Assembly (NCBI GenBank): GCA_024699855.1
Contig: JAMPIQ010000002.1
Span: forward strand, 9,424,001 to 9,488,000
Source: Aphelenchoides besseyi
Lineage: Eukaryota; Nematoda; Chromadorea; Rhabditida; Aphelenchoididae
Direction of reading: 5' to 3'
DNA: 64,000 nt
The notes below the pieces were generated by a model that worked only from the letters and a program-made list of their open reading frames with translations, ran no database searches and was not told where the DNA came from. Each line of letters begins with the position of its first letter. Within the stretch, counting starts at the first letter, position 1. Of this stretch, positions 49,125 through 59,266 are shown in pieces. A program made the translations under genes and the position numbers.

Positions 49125-51671
49125 AAAACACATTTGTCGGGTGGTTTTGGCTCGTTGTTTGCGTACAGGTACATGCGATATAGAGATCTAGAATCCTCTT
49201 TTGTTCATTTAGTTTGCTGTTTCTGTTGAAGAGAACGGAATTCTCGGAGATCCTTATGTCAACTGTGGAGGAGATTTCATAGAAGTTCGATTCGATACTC
49301 GTAACACGTTTCGCGGCGTAATTTTTGTCAAAGATCAATTAGAATGGCCCGAATGTCGAAGTGCACCCATTGATTCAACAGCATTTGCAGCGAGAAACGC
49401 ATCTATTCGTTTGAACTTTAAGGACTGCAGTCTTGAACGTCATCGATCAGTAAGTCGAGGGTTTCTGTTATAGAATAACATCGGTGAGGAGAAAGCTATC
49501 TCAACTTTATTCTCTGATTTACATTTAAATAAAAATTTGAATGTTTACGTACGATACTCTTTTTTATACCAACTCATTTTGCGCTCGGTTTTTGAGATAC
49601 ACTCGGTTAACAATGGGGCCCGGACTATTCTGCACGTTAAACAACCTGTTGAAACAAACCAATAACTGGGTTATTGTTTTTCTACTCACTTATTTCGATG
49701 GATTACCAAATCCATTCATTGGCCCGCCAAATCCGCCCATACCGTTTCCAGCGCCATAGCCTAGAAAAATCGAACGTTTCGGTTTGGCAACGCTCATTCA
49801 CCTCCACCATATCCACTCATTTGATCGTTTCCTCCCATATCTTGTCCATCAAAGCCGCCGCCTTGTGACATCTCGTTCATACCACCACCATAACCTTAAA
49901 TTTCACGTTTCATACGACTATGTTGCCACTTGCCTCCTCCCATTTCTTGACCATTCATGTCACCACCGTTCATTCCTCCCCATTCTTGTCCACTAACAAC
50001 CAAAATACATAAACTGATGGTCAGAACAATCGAGTAGCTTGACATCTGAAAGGTCTCTCGCATTGTATATTCCAATCTCCACTTCCTACCTTCTACAGTA
50101 ATCGTTGACTGCACAAGCGAAAAGTATTCGGGTTTCCAATGCTCGTCGTCAGTCGTTTCCACTGGCTTTTATATAACCACGTTGTTCCTGTTGGTCATCA
50201 ACCATTTTATTCATGTTTACGTCTGCTCTTCATTCACATCAATCGTTGTTCGATTTCCCGCCTTCATTATGCGTATTTCCGTATTTTTCACAGCAATTCG
50301 TTTCATCACAACGTTGCGTTTGAGAAGTTCGCGCACCTATTCATTTCGTTCCTTCTTTTTGACGAGATTCATCGACCAAAGCAAAAATTGCATGTGCGTG
50401 TGTTTTCCGTTGATTGGACTCTCGGATACGAACCGCGTTCACAATAACCTGTTTTGTTGTATTTGAAACGTAGCTCCAGATTGATACGAGGTGTGTCCGA
50501 AAACAAGCACACACAATTGATCACATTTCTGCCTTCTATTTACCTTGCAAACTCTCATTCACGGAGTTTCTTGCATATTTTATGAACTAACCGAATGATG
50601 TCTTTGATTAGATCTAACTATTGTTTTAGACGAGTCCACGGGGAATCTTCATTAGTACCCAGCTGGTACTTGCGTTCAGTCCCGAAGTTCTGACCAAATA
50701 CGACAAAGTATTCACGGTGCAATGTTTTTACATGGAAATGCAGAAACTTTTGGAAAAAGAAATCACAGTCAAGTAAGTTAATAAAGTATATCTTTTAATT
50801 AAATAGTCTAGTATGCCAACTCCACCACTTCAAACCCAACAAGTGCCAATGCCTACTTGTCGTTACGAGGTATTGAACGGAAGCCCCGAAGGCCCACCTG
50901 TTTTTTACGCGACTATTGGACAAATGGTCTATCACAAATGGACATGTGATACGGAAACCAAGAATCAATTCTGTATGATTGTTCACAGTTGTTTAGGTAT
51001 AGTAATAATCGCCGTGAAATATCTAAATTTGCTTTTCAGTGGATGATGGAAACGGTGATCGTGTTGAGTTGATTGACAATCAAGGGTAAGCAATGGGAAT
51101 ATCTTAAAGAATCCTGTTTTTAGTTGTGCAAAAGACAAATTTCTGTTGTCTAACTTGGACTATGTCTCGGATTTAATGGTTGGAAAAGAAGCGCACGTTT
51201 ACAAATACGCAGATCGTCAGAGCATGTTCTTTGATTGTCAGATCTCGTTGACGATTAAAGAGCCGGGACAGGAGTTTTGTGATGTAATTTCGTAAAGACC
51301 TTAATACAAATGTTTCGATTATGTTCAGGTACCCAATTGTCCAGATCCACCTCGTCGTCGTCGATCAGAAAACTCAAGTAAGTTCGGAAACATCCTCTTC
51401 TCTAAAACTCTTTAAGTGAGCGGTGAATTGGAAACAACTTTTACTACGACAGTAGAACCAGAAAACAACAAGTCGTGGTACGAGAATAACTACGAACCAA
51501 TGGAGGTAATGGTGGTACAAACAAGTAAACGAAATCCATATTCAATTTAAGAATTCCATTTGCATGACCGGAATCGGGATTACTGCTTTTTTGATTGGAA
51601 ACATTTCGGTACTCGGTGGTTCGTTTGTGTTGTTGTATGGCGCTTTCAACAAGATCGCCCACGCATCCTAA
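49121..51671 (+). CDS. cuticlin-like zona pellucida (ZP) domain protein
   Basis: Nine exons (49121-49168, 49213-49449, 50630-50772, 50812-50996, 51040-51085, 51124-51283, 51329-51377, 51417-51505, 51552-51671) give 358 residues. A signal peptide (VGWFWLVVCVQFAVS) leads straight into the ZP-N start ENGILGDPYVNCG, the hallmark of nematode cuticlins. It continues with FDTRNTFRGVIFVKD, then ZP-C with MPTCRYEVLNGSPEG, GQMVYHKWTC, DDGNGDRVELID and AHVYKYADRQSMFFDCQI. A furin-type site RRRRSE precedes a Thr/Glu/Asn spacer and a C-terminal membrane helix (GIGITAFLIGNISVLGGSF), as in ZP precursors that are cleaved to allow polymerisation. It would be an extracellular matrix or cuticle component made by epidermis. 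Intron 2 is 1,180 nt and contains a separate gene on the other strand. Confidence 0.92.
49690..50045 (-). CDS. nested Gly/Met-rich secreted peptide gene
   Basis: Lies antisense inside intron 2 of the ZP gene. Start ATG 50045 follows an acceptor-like CTTTCAG. The first exon gives a signal peptide (SIVLTISLCILVVSG) and then GQEWGGMNGGDMNGQEMGGG. Exon 49802-49894 (YGGGMNEMSQGGGFDG...) joins exon 49690-49760 (YGAGNGMGGFGGPMNGFG) in phase across a 41-nt intron. Between exon 1 and the second Gly-rich exon the frame is continuous but crosses a TAA at 49896-49898. A 57-nt intron starting at an internal GGTCAAG would remove it and keep the Gly/Met repeat pattern. Such Gly-rich secreted peptides in nematodes include cuticle proteins and NLP-type antimicrobial peptides. 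Which one applies here is unknown. Confidence 0.65.
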
Positions 51672-51751
51672 ACTCTCAAGGCACAACTTATTTATTGAAA
51701 ACAATCATTAGACACAACTGTGTTAACAACAAGTAAATTATTCAACAAAAC

Positions 51752-52899
51752 TTAGTCGGTCGTTTTGAGCTTTTCGTTTTCGGGTTTAGCCAGCTGGTTC
51801 GTTCGCTTCAGGTTCACGGCATGTTTATACGCCGGTTCGGTAGGTGGTGCTACGGGATCCCGGTTGATCCATTTGTCGCCGATATTGAATTTTTGTCGTA
51901 ACTCTTCGGAAATCGAATCCACTTCCAAATGATGCGATCGCTCCGAATCGAAACCGGACATATCTCCGCAACAGAGAAACGGAACTAACACACGATTGAT
52001 ACCCTTGAAATCATCTCGGGCCTTCTCTAAATACGCAAAGTTGATTTCATCGTAGTAGATGGCCGTCAACAAACCATAGTCGGGCAGATTCACTGGATTA
52101 ATGAGATTTGGCTCGTAACTAGTAGGTGGATCGTAGTCCTTGCAAACAATAAATGACTCTGAAATATGCAAAACAATTTGTTTATCGAGAAGTTACAATA
52201 GAAGTCACCTGAACTGCTAATACGACTACTTTGAGGCTTGAAGAAGGTCACGGTCTTAAAGAACAGTGACATCTGTGTTTTGAGAAGTGCACCATCTCCG
52301 GCAAGAAAAACTTTCGAAACAAACGTTCCACCAGAACGAAGGACAAAAGAAGAAATGTTGAATGCGGCAAAAATCAATTGACTTTGAAGAAACTCATCAA
52401 ATGCATGTAAACCAGTAACTGAAACTTCAGGTAGAAATGCAAAATAGCAAACCGACCACTCACCATCCGGTGCTCCATCGCAAACAACCAAATCAGCTTT
52501 GTCGCCTTTGAAGTTGGTGATGATGTCTTTAGCAGTTTGTTCGCTTGTAATGTCGCCTTTCAGCTGAAGCACACCGGGTAGTGGAGCCATGGGCTGTAGA
52601 TCGACGGCAATAATACAAACATCTTCCTGCTCATTTGCGGTTGTTGTCGATTGTCTACGGGAATAAATTTCAGCGGAAAGTACTTGACTCCAACTACCGG
52701 GTGCTGCACACAAATCAACCGCTCTGTTCACTCCTATAAAGTCAGTTTGTTAACTCGGCAATAAAAACCGCAAAGTACCGTCGAAGATCTTGAAATGTTT
52801 GTTGATTTGAAGAAGTTTGTACGCACTTCGTGCTCTCCAGCCGTTACATTTGGCTAAGCGATAGTAAATGTCTCGTTTGTCCTTCGATGTCTGTCCCAT
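51752..52899 (-). CDS. FTSJ1: tRNA 2'-O-ribose methyltransferase FTSJ1/TRM7
   Basis: Four exons (52779-52899, 52464-52733, 52209-52418, 51752-52158) encode 335 residues. The start [17 protein letters not shown] is nearly the family consensus. The SAM-binding site is [13 protein letters not shown]. The K-D-K-E catalytic tetrad is visible: Lys in RSAYKLLQI, Asp in VVCDGAPD, Lys in GGTFVSKVF and Glu in [11 protein letters not shown]. Trm7-type enzymes methylate the ribose of positions 32 and 34 in the anticodon loop of tRNAs such as tRNA-Phe in the cytoplasm, with separate partner proteins for each site. The C-terminal tail ([24 protein letters not shown]) matches the eukaryotic cytoplasmic form rather than the mitochondrial or nucleolar relatives. 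Its 3' end converges with the ZP gene, 80 bp away. Confidence 0.95.
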
Positions 52900-54241
52900 G
52901 AAGTTGATCGAAAAGCACTTAAACTAAAGAGTAAGCAATAAAATCAACTTCTTCCCGAGAGTTTCTTTTCAAATCTGAAACGGATTGTTTCGTGAATCCG
53001 CACGTTGGTTTTGTGTTTTATTTTGATTCACTTGTTATTTCCATTGAGCCAAAATATGTCTTCTTGTGCTCATCATCTTATTCCCGATCAAAAGTTATTT
53101 TTTCGATCAGAACAATCCAAAGGTCGTTAATGAATTTCTCCTGATTGGCCTTGAGATGGTCTTTCCAATCGTCTCGAGATTTAATCCCGGTAATCATCAG
53201 CTTTCTACGCGCTTTATCATAAGCTCAGCACCTATTGAGCGCTAACATCCAATGCCCTTGGTTCCTGAATGAGTCGATTTCTGTTTTTCGAAGAAACTAA
53301 CAACGTGGTCGTTTGTTTGCTGATTTGCCGCGTTTTTAAGTCAAAGATCGTTGACCACGTCCTTTCAATTCACGTGCGTAGTCGAATCGGGTGACGAAAC
53401 TTACTTGTTACACATTCGCTCATGTTTTCGGTTTTTGTCTTCGCGTTCCATTCAAAAGGGAAAATTGCTTATCACATTTCCGCCTACGGAATTAAAAGCG
53501 AGTTAATTTTCGGGAAAGTGGTCTTTTCGCCTGCAAATTTACACGATCGAAAACAAACGTCGCGGATGATTCGCTCGCTGATCGCCGGTCCCGATTGCGT
53601 AAACGGAGAACAGTTTAAAGGCGAACTAGTGATCACTGAAACTCCAGTGCCGTGTTCCACGATCGCGGCTAATCTGCGAGTGGCTGTTAGTCAATTACCG
53701 CGCTACATTGATCGCCAAACGCGCTCCCGCTGCCTTTCTAGAAGCTTCGATTGTGAGTTTGTTGTCGCGTTCTATCCGCTTGCAAATGCTTCGGGACTTT
53801 TGGTCGATTGTCATTTGTAACTTTGAGTTTTTAATTGATTTACGAGCTTGTCAGCTTGGTCGTGAGGTTGTTCGAATGGCGTGTTCGGACGAAACACGTG
53901 GTTTGATCAAAATTCCTATGAAAGCGCGTGCTCCCAAACATTTTGATTGCCGATAACACAACCAGGTGGTTTCATCGACAACATTGACGATCAGACGCCT
54001 TGAAGCGATTCCAAGAATCTTTTTAAATTGAAACAATTTTCACGCTTAATTGTTTCTGTTGCATTTTCACGCTTATCAGATGAAGATTGCGAACGATCAC
54101 ATGATGTTTTTCGGAGCGTACGATTGTTGTGTCTGCAAAAACCACAGCGAACGAGAGGCGCGTCACACAGCTGCAAACTGTTCTCTTAAGTCGTGCACAT
54201 TTGATTTCTACCGTTCCCTAACATTGAAGTTATTTTACAGA
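52900..54241. other. divergent upstream region of FTSJ1 and the PNPLA gene
   Basis: No supported gene. A 132-codon plus-strand frame at 53422-53820 lacks domain or splice evidence. TTTTACAG just before 54242 suggests that the PNPLA ATG exon is preceded by a 5' UTR intron. Confidence 0.4.
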
Positions 54242-56821
54242 ATGGACACAACACATAAGCACGAAACTCCACGACATCCGATTCCAACCGGTGCCTGTGG
54301 AGATGCTACTAATACAAGTTTGTCATTTGCCGGATGCGGTTTCTTGTGTATCTACCACGCCGGTGTCTGTGCGGCAATCAAGGAATACGCTCCACAACTA
54401 ACGAAGAACAAGATGTACGGCGCGTCAGCGGGATCGATTGTGGCTGCCGGTTTGATTTGCAACGTTTGTATCTCCGAAGCAACGATTTTAATGTTAAAAG
54501 CAGTTTCACAGGTAGGAACAACGCATTTCATCTCTCATGAAAAGGATTTTAGGCTCAAGCAAACGTCCTTCAAACGCTCAGTCCGAACTTCGATTTGAAC
54601 GGAATCGTGAGAGATGGACTGAATCGCATGTTACCACCGAATGCTCATGAATTGTGTTCTGGTCGATTGTTCATTTCGTTGACTCGATATCGTGACTTTA
54701 AGAACATCGTTGTCAGTGAATTCAAAACTCGTGACGAACTGATTCAGGTTGCTTTCATGTTGACATCGTCATTTTCAACGTTTATTTTTCAGGCAATTTT
54801 GTGCAGCAGTTTCATTCCGTTTTACAGCGGTTGGCAGCCCCCAATCTATCGCGGCGAAGCGTATTGCGATGGTGGTCTGTCGGATAATCAGCCGGTTTAC
54901 GATGTAAATACAATTACGGTTTCTCCATTTTCGGGAGAATCGGATATTTGTCCATCAGATGAAGACAGTGCAAGGTAAGTGAACATTATTCGCCTAAAAA
55001 CTTTTTTCTTTTAGTATTCTCGGTGTTGATTTCTACAACACTTCAATTCGTCTGACCACACAAAATCTCTTTCGTATGTTCACAACCCTGTTTCCACCAT
55101 CTTTGGAGATTTGTTCGAAGATTTGTCGCCAAGGTTTCCAAGATGCTCTTGTTCTATTGAACAAACGAGGTGAGTCAATGGATAAATTGGGCAAGTTATA
55201 ACGTTCTCTTTTTAAATAGGTTTTGCTCCTTGTGTTCGCTGCTTGATCATCAAATCAAACATGGTGCCGGTTCCGCAGAATCAGAGTGTAACTCGTATTC
55301 GGAACCAATCGTTGATCTCAAACAAAAGTCGTCGACGTTTGGAATCCGAATGCGAAGTTTGTTTCGAAGACACGGGATTCCGTTCAGACGATGCTACCGC
55401 ACTTTTTCCACCAATTTTACAAGACGGTAAGCAAAATTAATGGCATCGTTTAAGGCTTTTTCTTTAGCAATCGACGACGCACGAGCTGCTGAATCTCGTT
55501 TCTTTACTTATCTTAACTCTTTTCGTCTTTTCCGTTGGAGTCGTCGTTTCGCTACACCTGCCATGGTGCCGTTCGACTTTGCTAAATTCACTTATCGAAC
55601 GTATGTTTAAGTCTTATTGCGAGTATTGCATAAGTTGATTTTAGCATTCAAAATTGGTTCTCATCAGCATCGACAGCCGATTTTTTCATTCAACGTTTTT
55701 ACTCGACCTTAGATTTTGTATTAAGTGAAATCGCTAAACACAATCTTTTGTACAGTTCTCAAATTTCTTGTCAATATTCTCTAGTAGACATTGATCGTCG
55801 ACGTGGATCGTTGTTACGCGGAGGCTCAATGAAGCGTCCGGCCGATCCCGAATCAGCGTCGGTAAGAACTCTTTTAACTGTTTGATTTATCGTGTCCATA
55901 AGAGGTTGTAGCTAATAAAAAGTATATTTTTGAGTTTATTTATTATTTCCAAAATGGAAAAATCGCACCGCACTTCGCTTCTTTCCCCGACTAATTCCAA
56001 GTAATTTTAGGCCGAACAAGTTTTTTATGGAGAAGCAACAGACGAAGACTCAGTACAACGTTTGGTGGAGTATAGTAAAGAGCACGATGCAGTTCTCAGT
56101 TTCTACTATACTGACGAAAGCAACAAGGTAGGAAGAGATATTCAGACAAACAGACAACTGGCATTTTAGGTACAAGTCTGCGAAATTTTCAATACGCATA
56201 ATCAACGAAAACCTCGTGCCAAGCGATCAATCGCATCACGCCCTTCGCGTTTAAGTCGCACCTTTGAAACCCTGAAAGAAGATGTTCCAGTGAGTATTGA
56301 CGACGCTCAAACTTCGAATTGGGGTGAAGACTCGGGATTATCGTTGAACGAAGACTCCTGTGGTGGAGCGGATTTTCAAACGTAAGTTCAACCAAAGTGC
56401 GGATTTTGACGTTGATTAATAAAATTGAAGTGCGGACAGTTGACTATAACATTACGATTAATCAGAGTGAGTTCAATTGTCCGCGATTTCGCATCAAAAT
56501 CAAAGGCTTTCGAATGATTTTTTTGAAGATAATTCGAATTCTAGAAAACGTGACCCTCTTGGCTCCTACTCGAACACTAACTCACGAAAGAACGCGTTGG
56601 TTGGAGCTTTGGAGATGGGCCACGGCGACTTTCGCAGACATACGATCGCTGGTACACGTCGTGCGCAGCAACCGTCTTTGCATTCAGGAAAATCGAACGC
56701 CTCAACTTTACAAACAAACCCAATTTTTTCTGATTCTGATCCAGAAAATGGCGAACAATATTTTCGTCCTCGTTCCAACTGCAGCAACGCGTACGATGGC
56801 GAACCCGAGCAATCTGACTAA
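54242..56821 (+). CDS. patatin-like phospholipase, adipose triglyceride lipase type (PNPLA)
   Basis: Ten exons (54242-54511, 54553-54747, 54793-54974, 55015-55169, 55220-55426, 55468-55600, 55645-55861, 56011-56127, 56170-56381, 56506-56821) join in phase into 667 residues. The patatin core covers about residues 28-200: oxyanion segment [14 protein letters not shown], nucleophile elbow GASAG, and the Asp of the Ser-Asp dyad in [12 protein letters not shown]. The last block [13 protein letters not shown] is typical of ATGL-family proteins. The PNPLA2-5 group usually has Gly where this protein has Cys after GCGFL. Beyond about residue 280 the chain is long, with Arg-rich and Ser/Asn-rich stretches and no domain I recognise. 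ATGL hydrolyses triacylglycerol on lipid droplets. The last splice uses acceptor ATCAAAG and is the least secure. Confidence 0.9.
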
Positions 56822-57431
56822 TCACGGCAATTAATATCTAACATATAGCTTGTCATTTGACACTGTACGACGAATGTATTTTCCGTTATTAAAGTCTTTA
56901 GCTTATTGTTGTGAGCACATGAACATCGAACTCAGCCATAAACTGTAAACTATGGAATTCTTTTAAGAAGCATTAACGGTAACTGGTTTTTACTTGACGG
57001 TTATTTTCTGGAGCCAATTTGGAGTTTAAAGTGAACGGGCTTTTTGTAAAACTGTCGCGTGATCTTTAATTTGAAGCAAAGAACTTTGGAGTTTTGTCAA
57101 CTGCTTTCTTGTTTATATCCTACGAGAACATCCATTAAATGTTTAAAGCACAATCAGATATTGTTCGTAGTGCAGATTCCGAAGTTGCCAAGAAGTTTAA
57201 ACGAACTCGTGAATATCGTTGAGAGCAGTAAACGCATTATTTAAAGGCTTCAAGTTTGTGCTCGCTGCTGAGTAGAAGTTGGTTTGTTTACGTTAAATTT
57301 CGACTTCCCGAGATTTCGTTCTTTCGAGACCTCACGTTTTGTCGGCTTGGCCTTTTGCTCTGTCCACAAATGACGAGCACATTGACAGTGAAAAGAACGA
57401 GCGAATTCAACCTCAAAGTAAACACAAACAT

Positions 57432-57945
57432 CTAACTTTCATTCACGAAGCTCAGCTGAGTTTGTTTCAGCCGCATAGAAGTTGCGATCTGCCATCTCAA
57501 AATTGTAAAACTCTTAAGAGAAAGCAGCCAAATAACAAAAAAACAGGCGTCCGTTGGCCACATCTCGACTTTTTTCATCGTTGGTCGATTTCGAGCATCA
57601 TGTTTGAAAAGCACGTGGAAAGTTCTTTCGGACGAATTGGAGAGAAAATAAAAACAACGTGAGTTTAACGAAGTTTCATTGTTTTCCGTGTCTTTGTACT
57701 CGATTTCGTGTTCCAGTTTGAATAAACGCCCGGCTAATTGTACGTTTCCGTCGTATAGCTGCACCACTGCAATTAGTACCTTCCTTTTCGTGAACTCAGC
57801 GCGAATGAGTGGACGATAATCACTGATTCCAGCAACCTTCTTTTGGAGGCGTTCGACGATTAAACGAGTGTTTTGCTCATCCGAAAACGTTGACTCACTG
57901 GTTCGAAAAGTCTTCTTTCGATTGCAACAATTCGGACCTCACCCT
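57432..57945 (-). CDS. long open frame without start codon, unidentified
   Basis: About 170 codons are open from a stop near 57945 down to 57432. The upper half reads like protein (LIVERLQKKVAGISDYRPLI, VVQLYDGNVQLAGRLFKLEH) and contains no Met. If real it is an internal exon whose 5' partner I could not find. The lower half (after LNSR) looks less protein-like and may be an intron or 3' UTR. Confidence 0.25.
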
Positions 57946-58450
57946 TTGGGTTGACTGTGCGAAGACAAACATGTTTGTGAAGATTGTTTACGCGAACGTC
58001 GAAAACAGCGATGACGGCGCACAAGTGGAGCGCTTAAAAAGTGCAAATCTGATTGTTTTTAATGGTCGTCGTCAACGATGAGTTCCGCGCCGAAGCCTCG
58101 AAAGTGTCTGTTGGCTGCGGGCCCACGCCGTTTGTTTTCATCCGGCGGATTATGTCGTGATTGTTTTTGCAGTAATGCGGAGGGGAAATCGGGGGTTGAT
58201 TTCGGAAGACCTTTGCTTTTTACTGCAACCAGGACGTTTTTGCGAATGACGAGTTGTTTTGCTCCTTTTTTATTGTCGCGGACTGTTGGTATGTGAGTTG
58301 GATGCAAAACAAAAATTTCGAAACGTTTTCGACGCGATTTCGTTGTCCACGCTCTCTAATCCCTAAAAGAGTTGCGCGGCGTCAGTGGATTCTGAAAGCG
58401 TGTTTGTGATCATTTGCGCCAATTGTTGTAGTTCTTCTCGTTTGCATTCA

Positions 58451-59164
58451 TTAATTTACAGAGAACGAATTTTTTGTTGTTTTGCCGCTGACGTTTCCAA
58501 CCACAATCCACGTTCTTTCTCTACATTGGCCGCGAAACTCGTCGACTGAAATGTTTTGCATTTTCGACGTGTCGACAACTATCGGTGTTTTCAGCGTGAT
58601 TGTTTTTGTTTTACGCACAGGTCTCTCCTCCGAATTGTTGCGTCTTCCGATCATATTTTTAACCGCCAACAAAGCAAAAAAGGACAGCGCATAAAAAGTT
58701 CCGCTCTTTGATTGCTGATTCGTGAGAGTGCGGCGCAAAAAGGTGAGAGACGTGACCCGAAAGCTTGTTTTTGTGTGTGTTTTTACGATCTCGATTTGGC
58801 AAAAACGACGTCGTTGGGCGTCTTGATTCGCCCAAATCCACAAACATCGTCCTCCGCTAATTCTCTCATCTCTTAATATCCGCAAAGTCGGCAGGACGCA
58901 TGAAAACAGGTGTCCGTCAAATGGACGTCTACTTGTGTTTTGCGCGTGGCCACAGCGCCGGCCAAAATGTTGCAGTTGGACGTCGTGTGTGGGCAGAGAC
59001 GCTTGAAAATCGGCGCCGCACAACAAATGCGCAGCAAACTGCAGAGATTGCGCCACCGGCGGCCACGAGCTAAAGTTTTTTTTGTTGTTGTGGAAAGTGA
59101 AGTCAGTGGTTAAGAACAACGACGGTTTTCGTGAATACGAGCGGGTGGTCAACATCGTAAGCAA
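58451..59164 (-). CDS. 237-codon ORF divergent from PDK1, doubtful
   Basis: The longest single-exon frame in this intergenic stretch. It starts MLTMLTTRSYSRKPSLFLTT and is basic and Ser/Thr/Arg-rich, with no repeats or domains. It lies head to head with PDK1 and about 100 bp away. The length is suggestive, but the composition is that of random translation. Confidence 0.2.
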   Translation of the reverse strand: MLTMLTTRSYSRKPSLFLTTDFTFHNNKKNFSSWPPVAQSLQFAAHLLCGADFQASLPTHDVQLQHFGRRCGHAQNTSRRPFDGHLFSCVLPTLRILRDERISGGRCLWIWANQDAQRRRFCQIEIVKTHTKTSFRVTSLTFLRRTLTNQQSKSGTFYALSFFALLAVKNMIGRRNNSEERPVRKTKTITLKTPIVVDTSKMQNISVDEFRGQCRERTWIVVGNVSGKTTKNSFSVN

Positions 59165-59266
59165 CTTCTGAATCAGAAGTTTTCATTCGTGCTGAGATTA
59201 TCGTGTCGCGTATTCGTGTGGAAATTTCGTTGAATTAGTTCGACTTTAGTTTGATAGTGCAATAAC

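Larger units (their letters stand above)
56822..59266. other. long upstream region of the PDK1 gene with doubtful ORFs
   Basis: About 2.4 kb between the PNPLA stop and the PDK1 start. Two minus-strand open frames (57432-57945 and 58451-59164) are listed separately. AATAAA-like signals for PNPLA occur near 56890. Nothing else is seen. Confidence 0.4.

Noticed and set aside
50139..50466. Plus-strand ORFs of about 100 codons in the ZP intron
   Set aside because: They would retain the intron, have no signal or domain, and overlap the promoter of the nested Gly-rich gene.
51444..51704. 86-codon minus ORF over the last ZP exons
   Set aside because: Antisense to well-supported ZP exons.
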